A DNA stretch of 64,000 nucleotides, from the NCBI GenBank assembly GCA_010672965.1, contig JAAHFN010000029.1, positions 1 to 64,000 on the forward strand, written 5' to 3'. Within the stretch, counting starts at the first letter, position 1. Every line of letters starts with the position of its first letter. Position numbers and translations under genes: made by a program. The notes beneath the pieces are model-generated. The model saw only the letters and a list, made by a program, of their open reading frames with translations, was not told where the DNA came from and searched no databases. Origin of the DNA: Oscillatoria sp. SIO1A7 (GTDB lineage: Bacteria; Cyanobacteriota; Cyanobacteriia; Cyanobacteriales; Laspinemataceae). Positions 17,841 through 26,065 of this stretch are shown piece after piece.

Positions 17841-20800
17841 ATGATTGGAAAGACTTTAAAAGGGCACTACCGAATCCTAGAAAACCTAACAAGAGGAGCA
17901 TTTGGCAAAACTTATCTTGCAGAAAGGACGCAACAGGATACTAGAGGCGAGGCAACTTCTGAGGGTCGGGGGTCGGAATCTGAGTTGCCAGACAGGTGTG
18001 TCGTGCAATCTTTCCAGCCTCCGAGCGACCATCCCTTAATTGGGGAGGAGGCACGAAAGCGCTTTGAAAATGAAATCTCTGTCCTGACTAAATTAGGCGA
18101 ACATTCCCAAATTCCGAGTATATTAGATTATTTCCAAGAAAATAGAGAATTCTATGTATTTGAAGAATTTATAGATGGTCAAAATTTAGAGCGAGAAATG
18201 ACTGCGGGGAAGCGATGGAGCCCCCTAGAGGTTATGGGGCTGCTAAATGACGTTTTGGAAGTGTTGGAGTTCGTCCACCAACATGGGGTTATCCACCGCA
18301 ACATTAAACCCTCAAATTTAATTCGACGTCGCTCCGATCGCAAAATAGCGGTGGTGGATTTTGGCAAAATAAAGGAAATCGAAACTTTGGTGCTTAGCCC
18401 TTCAGGGGAAACATCCACGGCGGCGATCGGTACTTCGGGCTATGTGCCCCTGGAGCAGCTAAACGGAAAACCGAGTACCGGCAGCGATATCTATGCCTTG
18501 GGAATCGTAGCAATCGAAGCTTTAACTGGGGTAAGCCGCCGCGACTTAAAGCGAGATCCAAAAACGGGGCAGGTCATATGGCACGAGTTGGTGGATCGGA
18601 GGCAGGGAAGCTTTGGGTACGACGACATTGGGCAGAGCAATTTATACAGTCTCGATGGCAACCCCTTAGAGGCGATTCTAGATAAAATGGTCTGCGCGGA
18701 CGATAGCAAGCGCTACCAATCAGCAACGGAAGTTTTGGGAGAACTGCGGGGCTTGCACAAAATCGGCCAAGTTCTGGACGGGCGTTACAAGATAATCAGC
18801 GTTTTAGGAGAAGGAGAGTTTGGTACGACTTTCTTGGCGACAGACGAACAGCGGGCTGGAAATCCTAAATGCGCTATAGAGAGGATTAAGACGCACGGGA
18901 AGAAAGAGAGCTGGCCTGGGCATGGGTTAGAGATAGCTGGTAATTTAATTGCTAAAGAAAATAGCGCTTACTCTGCGGAATTTCGTTGGGAAAATTTTGA
19001 AAATTTCACGTCCCGAAGCGATCGCATTGGCCGGGATGATAGCTGGGAGGGCTTGGAGTATGAAGGGCAGATTGGTGCAGAATTAGCTCGGGACTACCGC
19101 TCGGAAAATGGTAGCAATGGCAGCAACGGTTACCGTCGAGAGGAGGAAGGGATAGAACCAATCTTTCCTTTGGTTGATGCCAGAAATTTGTTTGACTGGG
19201 AAGCACAAGTTCTGCATCATTTGGGAGGCCACGATCGCATACCGCGCCTCTTGGACGATTTTGAGGAAAACGACGAATTCTATTTGGTACGAGAATATAT
19301 TGAGGGACAATCCCTGAAGGTGGAAATGATTTCCCGCCCCAAGTGGAGCGAAGCAGAGGCAATAGCTTTTCTAGAGGACGTTTTGGAAACTCTCGCTTTT
19401 ATCCACGAACAAAATGTTACCCATCGCGCCCTGAGCCCCGCTAATTTAATCCGACGGGAGTCCGACAGCAAAATCGAGGTAATTGATTTTGGTTCGGCGA
19501 AACAAATTAGCACTCTGATGTATGACGAGAGCGGGCAACTGACCAGTAGCTGCATTGTTGGCTCTCAGGGCTATATGCCCAAGGAACAATTGCAAGAAAA
19601 TGCGCGGCAAAATAGCGATATCTATGCCCTGGGAGCGATCGCCATCCAAGGGGTGACGGGAATCCACCCGAGCCAACTAGGCACTGACGCCGAAACGGGA
19701 GAGATGGGCTGGAGAGAAAATGCTCCGCAAATCGGCGATAATTTGGCGGCTATCTTAGACAAAATGGTGCTGACCTATTTCCGAGAACGCTACCAATCGG
19801 CGTCGGAAATTTTAGATGACCTACCGCCCCTGCCAGCTCCCCCAGAGATACCAGTAGAGGAACTGAAAATCCAGGAGGCACCACCAGAGGCAGAAACGCC
19901 AGAGCAAGAAGCAGCAGATAAAAAAGTAGCAGATAAAAAAGTAGCAGATAAAAAAGTAGCAGATAAAAAAATATCTCCGGCAGCTTTACCATTGTCGATT
20001 TGGAATGAATGGCGAGGGAAAAAATCCTTTAAGCTTTGGTATGCTTTGGTGGCGGTGGGGACTATGGTGGTGGCGATATCCTTGTACGGCGCTTACAAGT
20101 CGAAGCAGCAAGCCCGAGAAGCCAATCGCTTGACCAACCAAGGGAATGCTTTGCTGGCGTCGGAGGAGGCGGAGGAGGCGAAGGCGGTTTGCGATCGCGC
20201 GATCGCTATTAAAGAAAAAGATTCCCAGGCTTGGAAATGCTATGGAGACGCTCTTTATCAGTTGGGAGACTATCGGGAAGCGCGAGTTTCTTACCAAAAA
20301 GCAAGCCAATTGGATCCGAACAACCCTAAAATACGCGATCGCTCTGGAGAAGCGCTCTATAAATTGGGACTCTATCAGGAAGCCCTGAAAGAGTTTCAAA
20401 AGGCAAACGAACTCGACCCGACTGATGCGAAAATCTGGGAAAATACCGGCCTTACTCTAGAGGCTCTCAAGAAACCCGAACAGGCGCGCCAAACTTACGA
20501 ACAAGCCCTGGCGGCGGTGGAAGAGAAACTGCAAGCAAATCCCCAGTATCCGACAGCCTGGGTGGAGCGAGGACGGATATTGCAGGAAAAACTGGAGCGC
20601 CCAGAAGAAGCACTAGCTGCCTATAACAAGGCGCTGCAATTAGTACCGGACCTGTACATAGCCTGGAATGCTAAAGGCTCTGTTCTCTATGAGCTAGAGC
20701 TATTCGAGGAATCCCTGAATGCTTACAATCGGGCTCTGGATATTAATCCAGAGTACGCTCCGAGCTGGCACGGCCGAGGGGTGTTGTTGAATAAGGCATT

Positions 20801-21218
20801 CTTTGAGCCAGAAGAGGCAATAGCTTCCTACGACAAGGCAATCGCGATCGCGCCGCGTTTTTTCCCCGCTTGGAGAGATCGAGGAATTACCCTCAGCGAC
20901 CTATCCCGCTATTCCGAGGCGCTAGAGTCTTTCGAGAAAGCACTCGATATCCAGCAGCGCGATCGCGAAACTTGGGTCAAAAAAGGCTTGACTCTGATTG
21001 AGTTGCGGCGGGATAAGGAAGCTCTAGAAGCATTCGAGCGAGCAACGGAAATAGAACCTGACTATGCTGATGCCTGGATGCAACGGGGTGTGGTATTAGA
21101 GTATTTGGAACGAGAGCGAGAAGCTCTAGATTCCTATAATAAAGCTCTAGAAATCGAGCCCGACTTTGAAAAGGCGATCGCTGCCCGCAGTCTCTTGGAG
21201 AAGAGTTTGGGGCGTTAG
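17841..21218 (+). CDS. Double degenerate Ser/Thr kinase with membrane segment and TPR repeats
   Basis: Starting at the ATG at 17841 (MIGKTLKGHYRILENL, the usual start of cyanobacterial kinases, with GAGGAA 10 bases upstream) the protein has 1125 residues. Kinase-like domain 1 (about 9-305) has a glycine loop, DFG and KPSN, but the ATP lysine is Q56 and the catalytic Asp is N154 (HRN). Domain 2 (about 312-660) has E347 for the lysine and HRALSPAN at 528-535, losing both Asp and Lys of the catalytic loop. A linker has four VADKK repeats, one membrane helix lies at about 731-753, and about nine TPRs follow (757-1115). Both kinase folds are therefore probably inactive or atypical; a scaffold or sensor role is the simplest reading. 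Orientation suggests TPRs outside the cytoplasm. Confidence 0.88.
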   Translation: MIGKTLKGHYRILENLTRGAFGKTYLAERTQQDTRGEATSEGRGSESELPDRCVVQSFQPPSDHPLIGEEARKRFENEISVLTKLGEHSQIPSILDYFQENREFYVFEEFIDGQNLEREMTAGKRWSPLEVMGLLNDVLEVLEFVHQHGVIHRNIKPSNLIRRRSDRKIAVVDFGKIKEIETLVLSPSGETSTAAIGTSGYVPLEQLNGKPSTGSDIYALGIVAIEALTGVSRRDLKRDPKTGQVIWHELVDRRQGSFGYDDIGQSNLYSLDGNPLEAILDKMVCADDSKRYQSATEVLGELRGLHKIGQVLDGRYKIISVLGEGEFGTTFLATDEQRAGNPKCAIERIKTHGKKESWPGHGLEIAGNLIAKENSAYSAEFRWENFENFTSRSDRIGRDDSWEGLEYEGQIGAELARDYRSENGSNGSNGYRREEEGIEPIFPLVDARNLFDWEAQVLHHLGGHDRIPRLLDDFEENDEFYLVREYIEGQSLKVEMISRPKWSEAEAIAFLEDVLETLAFIHEQNVTHRALSPANLIRRESDSKIEVIDFGSAKQISTLMYDESGQLTSSCIVGSQGYMPKEQLQENARQNSDIYALGAIAIQGVTGIHPSQLGTDAETGEMGWRENAPQIGDNLAAILDKMVLTYFRERYQSASEILDDLPPLPAPPEIPVEELKIQEAPPEAETPEQEAADKKVADKKVADKKVADKKISPAALPLSIWNEWRGKKSFKLWYALVAVGTMVVAISLYGAYKSKQQAREANRLTNQGNALLASEEAEEAKAVCDRAIAIKEKDSQAWKCYGDALYQLGDYREARVSYQKASQLDPNNPKIRDRSGEALYKLGLYQEALKEFQKANELDPTDAKIWENTGLTLEALKKPEQARQTYEQALAAVEEKLQANPQYPTAWVERGRILQEKLERPEEALAAYNKALQLVPDLYIAWNAKGSVLYELELFEESLNAYNRALDINPEYAPSWHGRGVLLNKAFFEPEEAIASYDKAIAIAPRFFPAWRDRGITLSDLSRYSEALESFEKALDIQQRDRETWVKKGLTLIELRRDKEALEAFERATEIEPDYADAWMQRGVVLEYLEREREALDSYNKALEIEPDFEKAIAARSLLEKSLGR

Positions 21219-21262
21219 ACGGTTGAGTTTTAAGTTTTGAGTTTTGAGTTTTGAGTTTTGAG

Positions 21263-21603
21263 AGAAACCCGGTTTTTTTGACAATACCTTCGCCATTTTC
21301 CCGTAGGTTAGGTTGAGCGGAGCGTTGGCGTTGGCATAGGCGTAAGCCTGCCCCTCCGGGGCATAGCCTTCCCGCAGGGTAACCCAACAAATACGTTGGG
21401 TTACCCTGCGGGAAGGCTATGCCAACGTGCCTCAAACCAACCTAGGCGATCCGGGTTTTTTCAGATTGGCGAAGGTATAGCGCTACGCGCAAGTTAAAAG
21501 TCAAAAGTTAAAAGTCAAAAGTAGCCTCTGACTAAGGAACGAGCATTTATAAATGTCCTAACTTATTTGCGTAGTGCTATATTGTTGGAAAAACCGGGTT
21601 TCT
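21263..21603. mobile_element. Family E element carrying a nested family D MITE
   Basis: The ends AGAAACCCGG..ACAATACCTTCGCCA and TTGGCGAAGGTA..TTGTTGG..CCGGGTTTCT match the element at 12308-12550. The right arm is split by a family D copy at 21478-21579. The interior has palindromes of GGGAAGGCTATGCC type. It occupies nearly the whole gap behind the pseudokinase gene. Confidence 0.75.
21478..21579. mobile_element. Family D MITE with TA duplication
   Basis: 102 bp with ends TAGCGCTACGCGCAAG and CTTATTTGCGTAGTGCTA, flanked by TA on both sides. Removing it with one TA restores AAGGTATTGTTGG, exactly as in the uninterrupted element at 12308-12550. A TA target is typical of IS630/Tc1-mariner relatives. 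Confidence 0.85.
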
Positions 21604-21633
21604 TGCTGCAGTGCGGTGCGGCACCCTACTGCA

Positions 21634-21942
21634 TTAAGCTTGCAGTTTCGTGACTCCAAGGCTTATTGAAACCGCTCGGGTCACCCGCTCCATTGTTTCG
21701 GGATTTAAAAGACCAAGGCGCTTCATCAACCGTTGCCTATCGATTGAGCGAATTTGATTCAAGAGAACAACAGAATCGTACTGCAAACCACCCTCCCCGG
21801 CCAGAACCAGGACTTCCGTAGGATACAGGGTTTCTGCAAAGCGAGATGTAATCGCAGCTACAATAGTAATCTTGCTATAGCGGTTTCCAACATCATTTTG
21901 TAAAATTAATGCAGGTCTAGTTTTATTGATTTCAGCTCCCAA
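21634..21942 (-). CDS. MazF/PemK-type mRNA interferase toxin, start codon uncertain
   Basis: The first canonical start is the TTG at 21942 (102 residues, GAEINKTRPALILQND), but homology clearly extends upstream: the frame reads (V)SYPKRGEVYLVNFEPTL before it, the normal beta-1 strand and loop of MazF. At the expected start, 21993-21991, the codon is GTA instead of GTG or ATG. It overlaps the antitoxin stop (GTAAGC). One G-to-A change would turn GTGAGC into GTAAGC, keeping the antitoxin stop but losing the toxin start. The toxin would cleave RNA when free of antitoxin. Whether it is now silent, starts at TTG, or is reached by frameshift cannot be told from sequence. Confidence 0.75.
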   Translation of the reverse strand: MGAEINKTRPALILQNDVGNRYSKITIVAAITSRFAETLYPTEVLVLAGEGGLQYDSVVLLNQIRSIDRQRLMKRLGLLNPETMERVTRAVSISLGVTKLQA

Positions 21943-21989
21943 GGTTGGCTCAAAATTTACTAGATAGACTTCACCGCGTTTGGGGTAGC

Positions 21990-22241
21990 TTACTTTTCGC
22001 TGTTCTGCCTGGCTTCTTCTTCTATATCAAACCACTCTTCTGCTATGGCTAGGTCGCGCTGGGCTCGACGTATAGCTCCTTCTTTTAGCTGATCTCTCAG
22101 ATTTGCTTTGTTTTTTTCGGCAATATAGAATTTGACTGCTTCGTTAATGAAAGCATTCCGATCGCCTTTTGGCATAACCCCTTCTAGTAGTTGAAGGGTC
22201 TCTTCCGGCAAGGTTACTTCAATCTGTCGGTGCATAGGCAT
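21990..22241 (-). CDS. Ribbon-helix-helix antitoxin paired with MazF-like toxin
   Basis: An 83-residue protein beginning MPMHRQIEVTLPEETLQLLEG, a ribbon-helix-helix N-terminus that binds DNA as a dimer. The C-terminus is acidic (IAEEWFDIEEEARQNSEK), as expected for the part that wraps the toxin. It overlaps the toxin frame by the antitoxin stop codon. It probably represses its own operon. Confidence 0.82.
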   Translation of the reverse strand: MPMHRQIEVTLPEETLQLLEGVMPKGDRNAFINEAVKFYIAEKNKANLRDQLKEGAIRRAQRDLAIAEEWFDIEEEARQNSEK

Positions 22242-22351
22242 GTTTGCAGCTCTATTGATTCAGTAAATTACTATTATAGCTTGTTTGCTTTCGATCGCGG
22301 CAGTGCCAGCGCTTCCCTGAAAACCGGTTTTTAAAATTTCCGGGTTTCTAG

Positions 22352-22709
22352 CGTTATCGCTAAATCTGGAAAATCGCGAAGATAGTCTCGCAATCGATAG
22401 AATTGTTCTGATTGGCGAACTACAGAGGGAGCATTTCACTTTTGTAACGGGACAGCCCGGAGGGCGCTTGTTTTGTGTAGCCGCGCCAGCCGCGAGCGGA
22501 GGCGGGCCTAACGCCTATAGGCGTTAGGCGGCTAGATACGAAATTGAAATGCTCCCATTACAGAAAGCAATTATTGACGAATTGCCCCCAGCATAACGAC
22601 CCTTTTTCTGCAATTAAATATTGCAAAAAATAACAATTTCAATACCATATATTAGCGGTTTGCGCCGCAATGCTAGCGACCAAACAGAGGCGTCAACAAT
22701 AACTTTCAT
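22352..22709 (-). pseudogene. vapC: VapC PIN-domain toxin, broken by frameshifts, a stop and a MITE
   Basis: The ATG at 22709 overlaps the VapB stop (ATGA) and gives MKVIVDASVWSLALRRK, a PIN-domain start with the first catalytic Asp. Homology then jumps frames through LIAEKG and RVVMLGAIRQ, meets a TAA where Glu is expected, and is split by a 120-bp element at 22437-22556. Beyond it, RQSEQFYRLRDYLRDFPDL continues in the frame that removal of the element would restore. It ends in a family E hairpin at about 22315-22350. The gene cannot make an active nuclease. Confidence 0.8.
22437..22556. mobile_element. Family C MITE inside the vapC remnant
   Basis: 120 bp, ends GGGAGCATTTCACTTTTG and GAAATTGAAATGCTCCC. 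The flanks ACTACAGA (22429-22436) and ATTACAGA (22557-22564) agree at seven of eight positions, indicating an 8-bp target duplication. The interior contains the GCTTGTTTTGTGTAGCCGCGCC module and a GCCTATAGGCGTTAGGCGG palindrome. Confidence 0.85.
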
Positions 22710-22816
22710 GGCCTTTGTCTTTGTTGCTTATAGTCATAATCTTCCTCGTAGTCAATAGTCCCAAACAAATCCAGCACTTTGAGTTGTTTGCCATTATTAT
22801 ATGTATTCAACCGTAC
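22706..22816 (-). pseudogene. vapB: VapB antitoxin C-terminal remnant
   Basis: The frame reads LNTYNNGKQLKVLDLFG then TIDYEEDYDYKQQRQRP and stops at 22706, matching the C-terminal toxin-wrapping end of VapB antitoxins. The DNA-binding N-terminal half is missing; upstream sequence runs into the start region of the divergent HigA-like gene. The ATGA overlap with vapC is preserved. Confidence 0.65.
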
Positions 22817-22852
22817 TGACCCATACCGAATACGATAAGGAGAAATGGAAAA

Positions 22853-23260
22853 ATGACGACTGGTTTGAAGCAACCTAGCAATTCCTATCTCCAACTAATC
22901 GCAAGTTTCCCTCCGCGACCGATCGCCAATGAAGCAGAATATCGAGCAACCCAAGCACAAATTAATAAAATATTAGAGAGACCGAACCTCACTAAAGGCG
23001 ATCGCGCCTATCTGAATATTTTGGGGCTAACAATCTACGATTACGAAGAACAACAGGAAAAACTGCCTGTCTTGACAGGGGCGAACTTAATCAATGCCTT
23101 GCTTGAGGAATCTAACCTAACCATCGAAGATTTAGTCCCAGTTTTGGGCAGCGAAACCCTGGCCAGAGAAATACTCAATGGAGAAAGGACTGTGACCCCC
23201 GACTGCGCCTTAAAGCTTTCCTTATTTTTTATAATTTCTGGGGAGCGATTTTTGCAATAA
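22853..23260 (+). CDS. HigA-like helix-turn-helix antitoxin
   Basis: A 135-residue protein whose N-terminal half (YLQLIASFPPRPIANEAEYR) and C-terminal helix-turn-helix (NLTIEDLVPVLGSETLAREI then NGERTVTPDCALKLSLFF) match HigA-type antitoxins. AAGGAG lies about 11 bases before the ATG. No intact HigB toxin is found immediately upstream, where only the VapBC remnant lies on the other strand, so this may be an orphan antitoxin or regulator. Confidence 0.75.
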   Translation: MTTGLKQPSNSYLQLIASFPPRPIANEAEYRATQAQINKILERPNLTKGDRAYLNILGLTIYDYEEQQEKLPVLTGANLINALLEESNLTIEDLVPVLGSETLAREILNGERTVTPDCALKLSLFFIISGERFLQ

Positions 23261-23264
23261 ACCG

Positions 23265-23410
23265 AACCGCGATAAGCGAATCAGCAACCTGGGCTCAGAA
23301 ACCCGGTTTTTTCAATTCAAAAAACCGGGTTTCTAGTTTCTCGCATATTTGCGATTTTCCTACACCCTACACCCTACACCCCACACCCTACACCCTACAC
23401 CACCCTAGCT
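23265..23410. repeat. Family E hairpin and ACACCCT/ACACCCC heptamers
   Basis: An AGAAACCCGGTTTTTTCAATTCAAAAAACCGGGTTTCT hairpin pattern lies at 23297-23334 and could terminate the HigA-like gene. About six heptamers follow at 23360-23404. The hflX leader begins after them. Confidence 0.7.
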
Positions 23411-23549
23411 AACCGCGATAAAATAGCGGTATTGGCATATAAAAGTCTATCTATCGGAGGGGCCAGGTTTCTGGTCGGATAAGTTTATCGAGACAATTTA
23501 CGGCAATCTTCAAGGTCTAAAACCCAGTCAAATCAAGCAGCTGCAGCGG

Positions 23550-25196
23550 TTGTATCGCCAGCGGCTGCCGGTCGATTGTATTGCAACCCCAGAATTTGCC
23601 CAGCGGCTAGCGGCCATAAGTACCGATATTGGCGAATCTGTCTGTGCCTACATCAACCGACGGGGACAAGTAATTAGAGTCGGAGTGGGAAACCCATGCC
23701 AGACGCAGATTCCCCCTTTAGAACTACCCCGATACGGGGCCGGTCGTTTGAGTGGCATTCGCTGCATTGCCACCCAGGCAAAACCACAGCCCCCTAACGA
23801 AGCTTCTCTGACTGCAATGGTAATTCAACGGCTGGATGCTTTAGTGGAGCTGACTCTAACGGGAGAGGGATTTGAACGTAGAGGAGGCGGTGCCACGGGC
23901 TATGTCCAAGAAACTTACTTGGCCCATCTGGCTCCCCAGAGTGCGGAGTTAGAAGAGCGGGACGAGGGCAGTCCCCAACCCTGGAGCTATTCCCCGCCAA
24001 TGAGTCTGGATATTCTGAGCAAGCAGGATTTTCTAGATTTGGTCAATAGTCTAGAAGCGGAATTTCAGCGGGAATTTGTAGCTCGGGAGGTCGATGCTAC
24101 CAAAAGCGATCGCGTTTTGCTGGTTGGGGTAATGACTAATGGTACGAGCCCTGAAGAATTTGAAGATAGCTTAGCAGAATTGGCTCGATTGGTAGATACT
24201 GCCGGGGGGCAAGTATTGCAAGAGCTGCGCCAGAAGCGTGCTAAACCCCATAGCCAGACAGTAGTTGGAGCGGGTAAGGTCAGAGAAATTGCTTTGACCG
24301 TTCAGACAATTGGTGCTAATTTAATTGCTTTTTCTCGGGATCTTTCTCCAGCCCAAGTGCGCAACTTAGAAGCCCAAATAGGGGTTCGAGTAGTCGATCG
24401 CACGGAAGTAATTCTGGATATCTTTGCTCAAAGAGCCCGATCCGGTGCCGGTAAATTGCAAGTGGAATTGGCTCAATTAGAATATATGCTCCCCCGCCTT
24501 ACTGGTCGAGGACAAGCTATGTCCCGATTGGGGGGCGGGATTGGCACCCGAGGACCTGGTGAAACCAAGTTGGAAACAGAGCGCCGCGCTATTAATCGTC
24601 GCATTGCTAGACTGCAGCAAGAAGTGAACCAGCTACAAGCTCATAGAGCGCGAATGCGACAGCGCCGGCAAGAACAAGAGGTGCCCTCGGTGAGTATTGT
24701 GGGATACACAAATGCTGGCAAGTCAACTCTCCTCAATGCCTTGACTAATGCCGAAGTTTATATTGCCGACCAGTTGTTTGCCACTCTAGATCCGACAACT
24801 CGTAGGGTGGCGATCGCCGATGCCATAACCGAAGAACTGAGAACGATTGTATTAACAGATACAGTAGGGTTTATTCAGGAACTGCCTCCATCACTGATGG
24901 ATGCTTTTCGAGCCACTTTAGAGGAAGTGACCCAAGCAGATGCTTTACTTCATCTGGTAGATTTATCCCACCCAGCTTGGCAACGTCAAATTCGCTCTGT
25001 CAACCAGATTTTGAGGGAAATGCCAGAAATTACTCAACCTATCTTACTAGGATTTAATAAAATCGACCGAGTTGATGGCGAAACTCTGGAGGAAGCAAAA
25101 GAGCAATTTCCCGAAGCGGTTTTTGTCTCGGCCAGGGACGGTCTAGGTTTGGAAACCCTGCGCAAGCGGCTCGCCCAGTTGATTTGCCATTGCTGA
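23550..25196 (+). CDS. hflX: Ribosome-associated GTPase HflX
   Basis: HflX binds the 50S subunit and splits stalled ribosomes. The Walker A is GYTNAGKST, G3 is DTVGF, G4 is NKID; the glycine-rich signature GRGQAMSRLGGGIGTRGPGE precedes them. The cyanobacterial N-terminal extension (YGAGRLSGIRCIAT and ERRGGGATGYVQETYLAHL) is complete. The first canonical start is the TTG at 23550 (548 residues). Recognisable homology extends 21 codons further, to ATC at 23487 in ATC-GAG-ACA-ATT (IETIYGNLQGLKPSQ), where homologues have Met. No ATG, GTG or TTG lies in frame between the upstream stop and 23550. Confidence 0.93.
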   Translation: MYRQRLPVDCIATPEFAQRLAAISTDIGESVCAYINRRGQVIRVGVGNPCQTQIPPLELPRYGAGRLSGIRCIATQAKPQPPNEASLTAMVIQRLDALVELTLTGEGFERRGGGATGYVQETYLAHLAPQSAELEERDEGSPQPWSYSPPMSLDILSKQDFLDLVNSLEAEFQREFVAREVDATKSDRVLLVGVMTNGTSPEEFEDSLAELARLVDTAGGQVLQELRQKRAKPHSQTVVGAGKVREIALTVQTIGANLIAFSRDLSPAQVRNLEAQIGVRVVDRTEVILDIFAQRARSGAGKLQVELAQLEYMLPRLTGRGQAMSRLGGGIGTRGPGETKLETERRAINRRIARLQQEVNQLQAHRARMRQRRQEQEVPSVSIVGYTNAGKSTLLNALTNAEVYIADQLFATLDPTTRRVAIADAITEELRTIVLTDTVGFIQELPPSLMDAFRATLEEVTQADALLHLVDLSHPAWQRQIRSVNQILREMPEITQPILLGFNKIDRVDGETLEEAKEQFPEAVFVSARDGLGLETLRKRLAQLICHC

Positions 25197-25848
25197 GCCT
25201 CTACTGCCGCTGCGCGGAAGTCATGCATTCAAAAGTCATCCATTCAAAAGTCAAAGTGCCTTTGTACCCTGACTCCCGGCAACAAAAGAGCTGGTGGATT
25301 ATTTCTGCCGCTCTCCACTAGGTAAGCAAGTCTAGTGATTTTACTGAAGACAGTACGGGGTTTCATTGGAGACAATAGATATTGGAATAAAGGAGCGGTG
25401 TATTGGGACCTGTGCAAAAATGCTCGCAACTATCGGGAAATAAAAACCCAGCCAGTAGCAGACAAGGCTGATTCCGACGATAGAGCTACCTTACAAAGAG
25501 CATCTGCATGAAACACCTGCATCAAGCATCTGCATAAAACGATTGCCAGAAGACCAATATATAGTTTGGGTGCGCGAGCTATAGGGGAGTCGAATCCCGC
25601 ATCTAAGCTACTGTCTTAGGCCTTGGGCGTCTTGGGCTGAAGGCCCGGCTGCGGTCAAAGCAAACAGCCTATATGAAGTTTTTGTAAATCTGCCCCAATT
25701 TGTGTGGACAAATGAAGATGGCAGACATACACTATGAGTAAGACCCATGAGGGGTCTGATACCGCCTATTGCCTTTGGGCCGTAGGCTGTCGGGTGATGG
25801 GTGGATTGCAGGGTAAAGCCAAGGCGCGATCGCATTTTTTTTCTTGGG
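25197..25848. other. 652-bp gap without a recognised gene
   Basis: Three ATTCAAAAGTCA-like units lie at 25228-25255 and GCATCTGCAT repeats at 25500-25535. Both strands lack a frame with coding character. A T-arm-like stretch at 25584-25605 was checked and does not extend to a tRNA. The region probably holds the hflX terminator and remnants of older sequence. Confidence 0.5.
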
Positions 25849-25940
25849 CAGGACTTACGCAAAACATCCATATTTGGTTGTTTGTAGGGGCAATCCCCCC
25901 GCGATTGCCCAGATCGCTCTTTGTCGTTGCGTAAGTCCTG
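25849..25940. mobile_element. Family A MITE
   Basis: 92 bp, ends CAGGACTTACGCAA and TTGCGTAAGTCCTG, flanked by TTGGG on both sides (25844-25848 and 25941-25945). The core contains GTAGGGGCAATCCCCCCGCG. It lies in the promoter side of the PEP-CTERM gene, 125 bp from its ATG. Confidence 0.92.
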
Positions 25941-26065
25941 TTGGGGACGCTTGCTAAGAGCGCGTCTTAATGTGCGTCTTGGTTAAAGGTAGATCGCGGT
26001 TGATGGGGCCATTAAGTTCCAAGGTAGTAGAAGAAAAGCAAAACAACTAGACTGGGTGCGTACAT

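Noticed and set aside
21300-21480. Possible CDS in the repeat block behind the pseudokinase gene on the minus strand
   Set aside because: The frame reads through the family E element interior and its palindromes and has no homology.
25580-25610. GGGAGTCGAATCCCGC, similar to a tRNA T arm
   Set aside because: The T stem does not pair properly and no acceptor, D arm or anticodon arm can be found around it.
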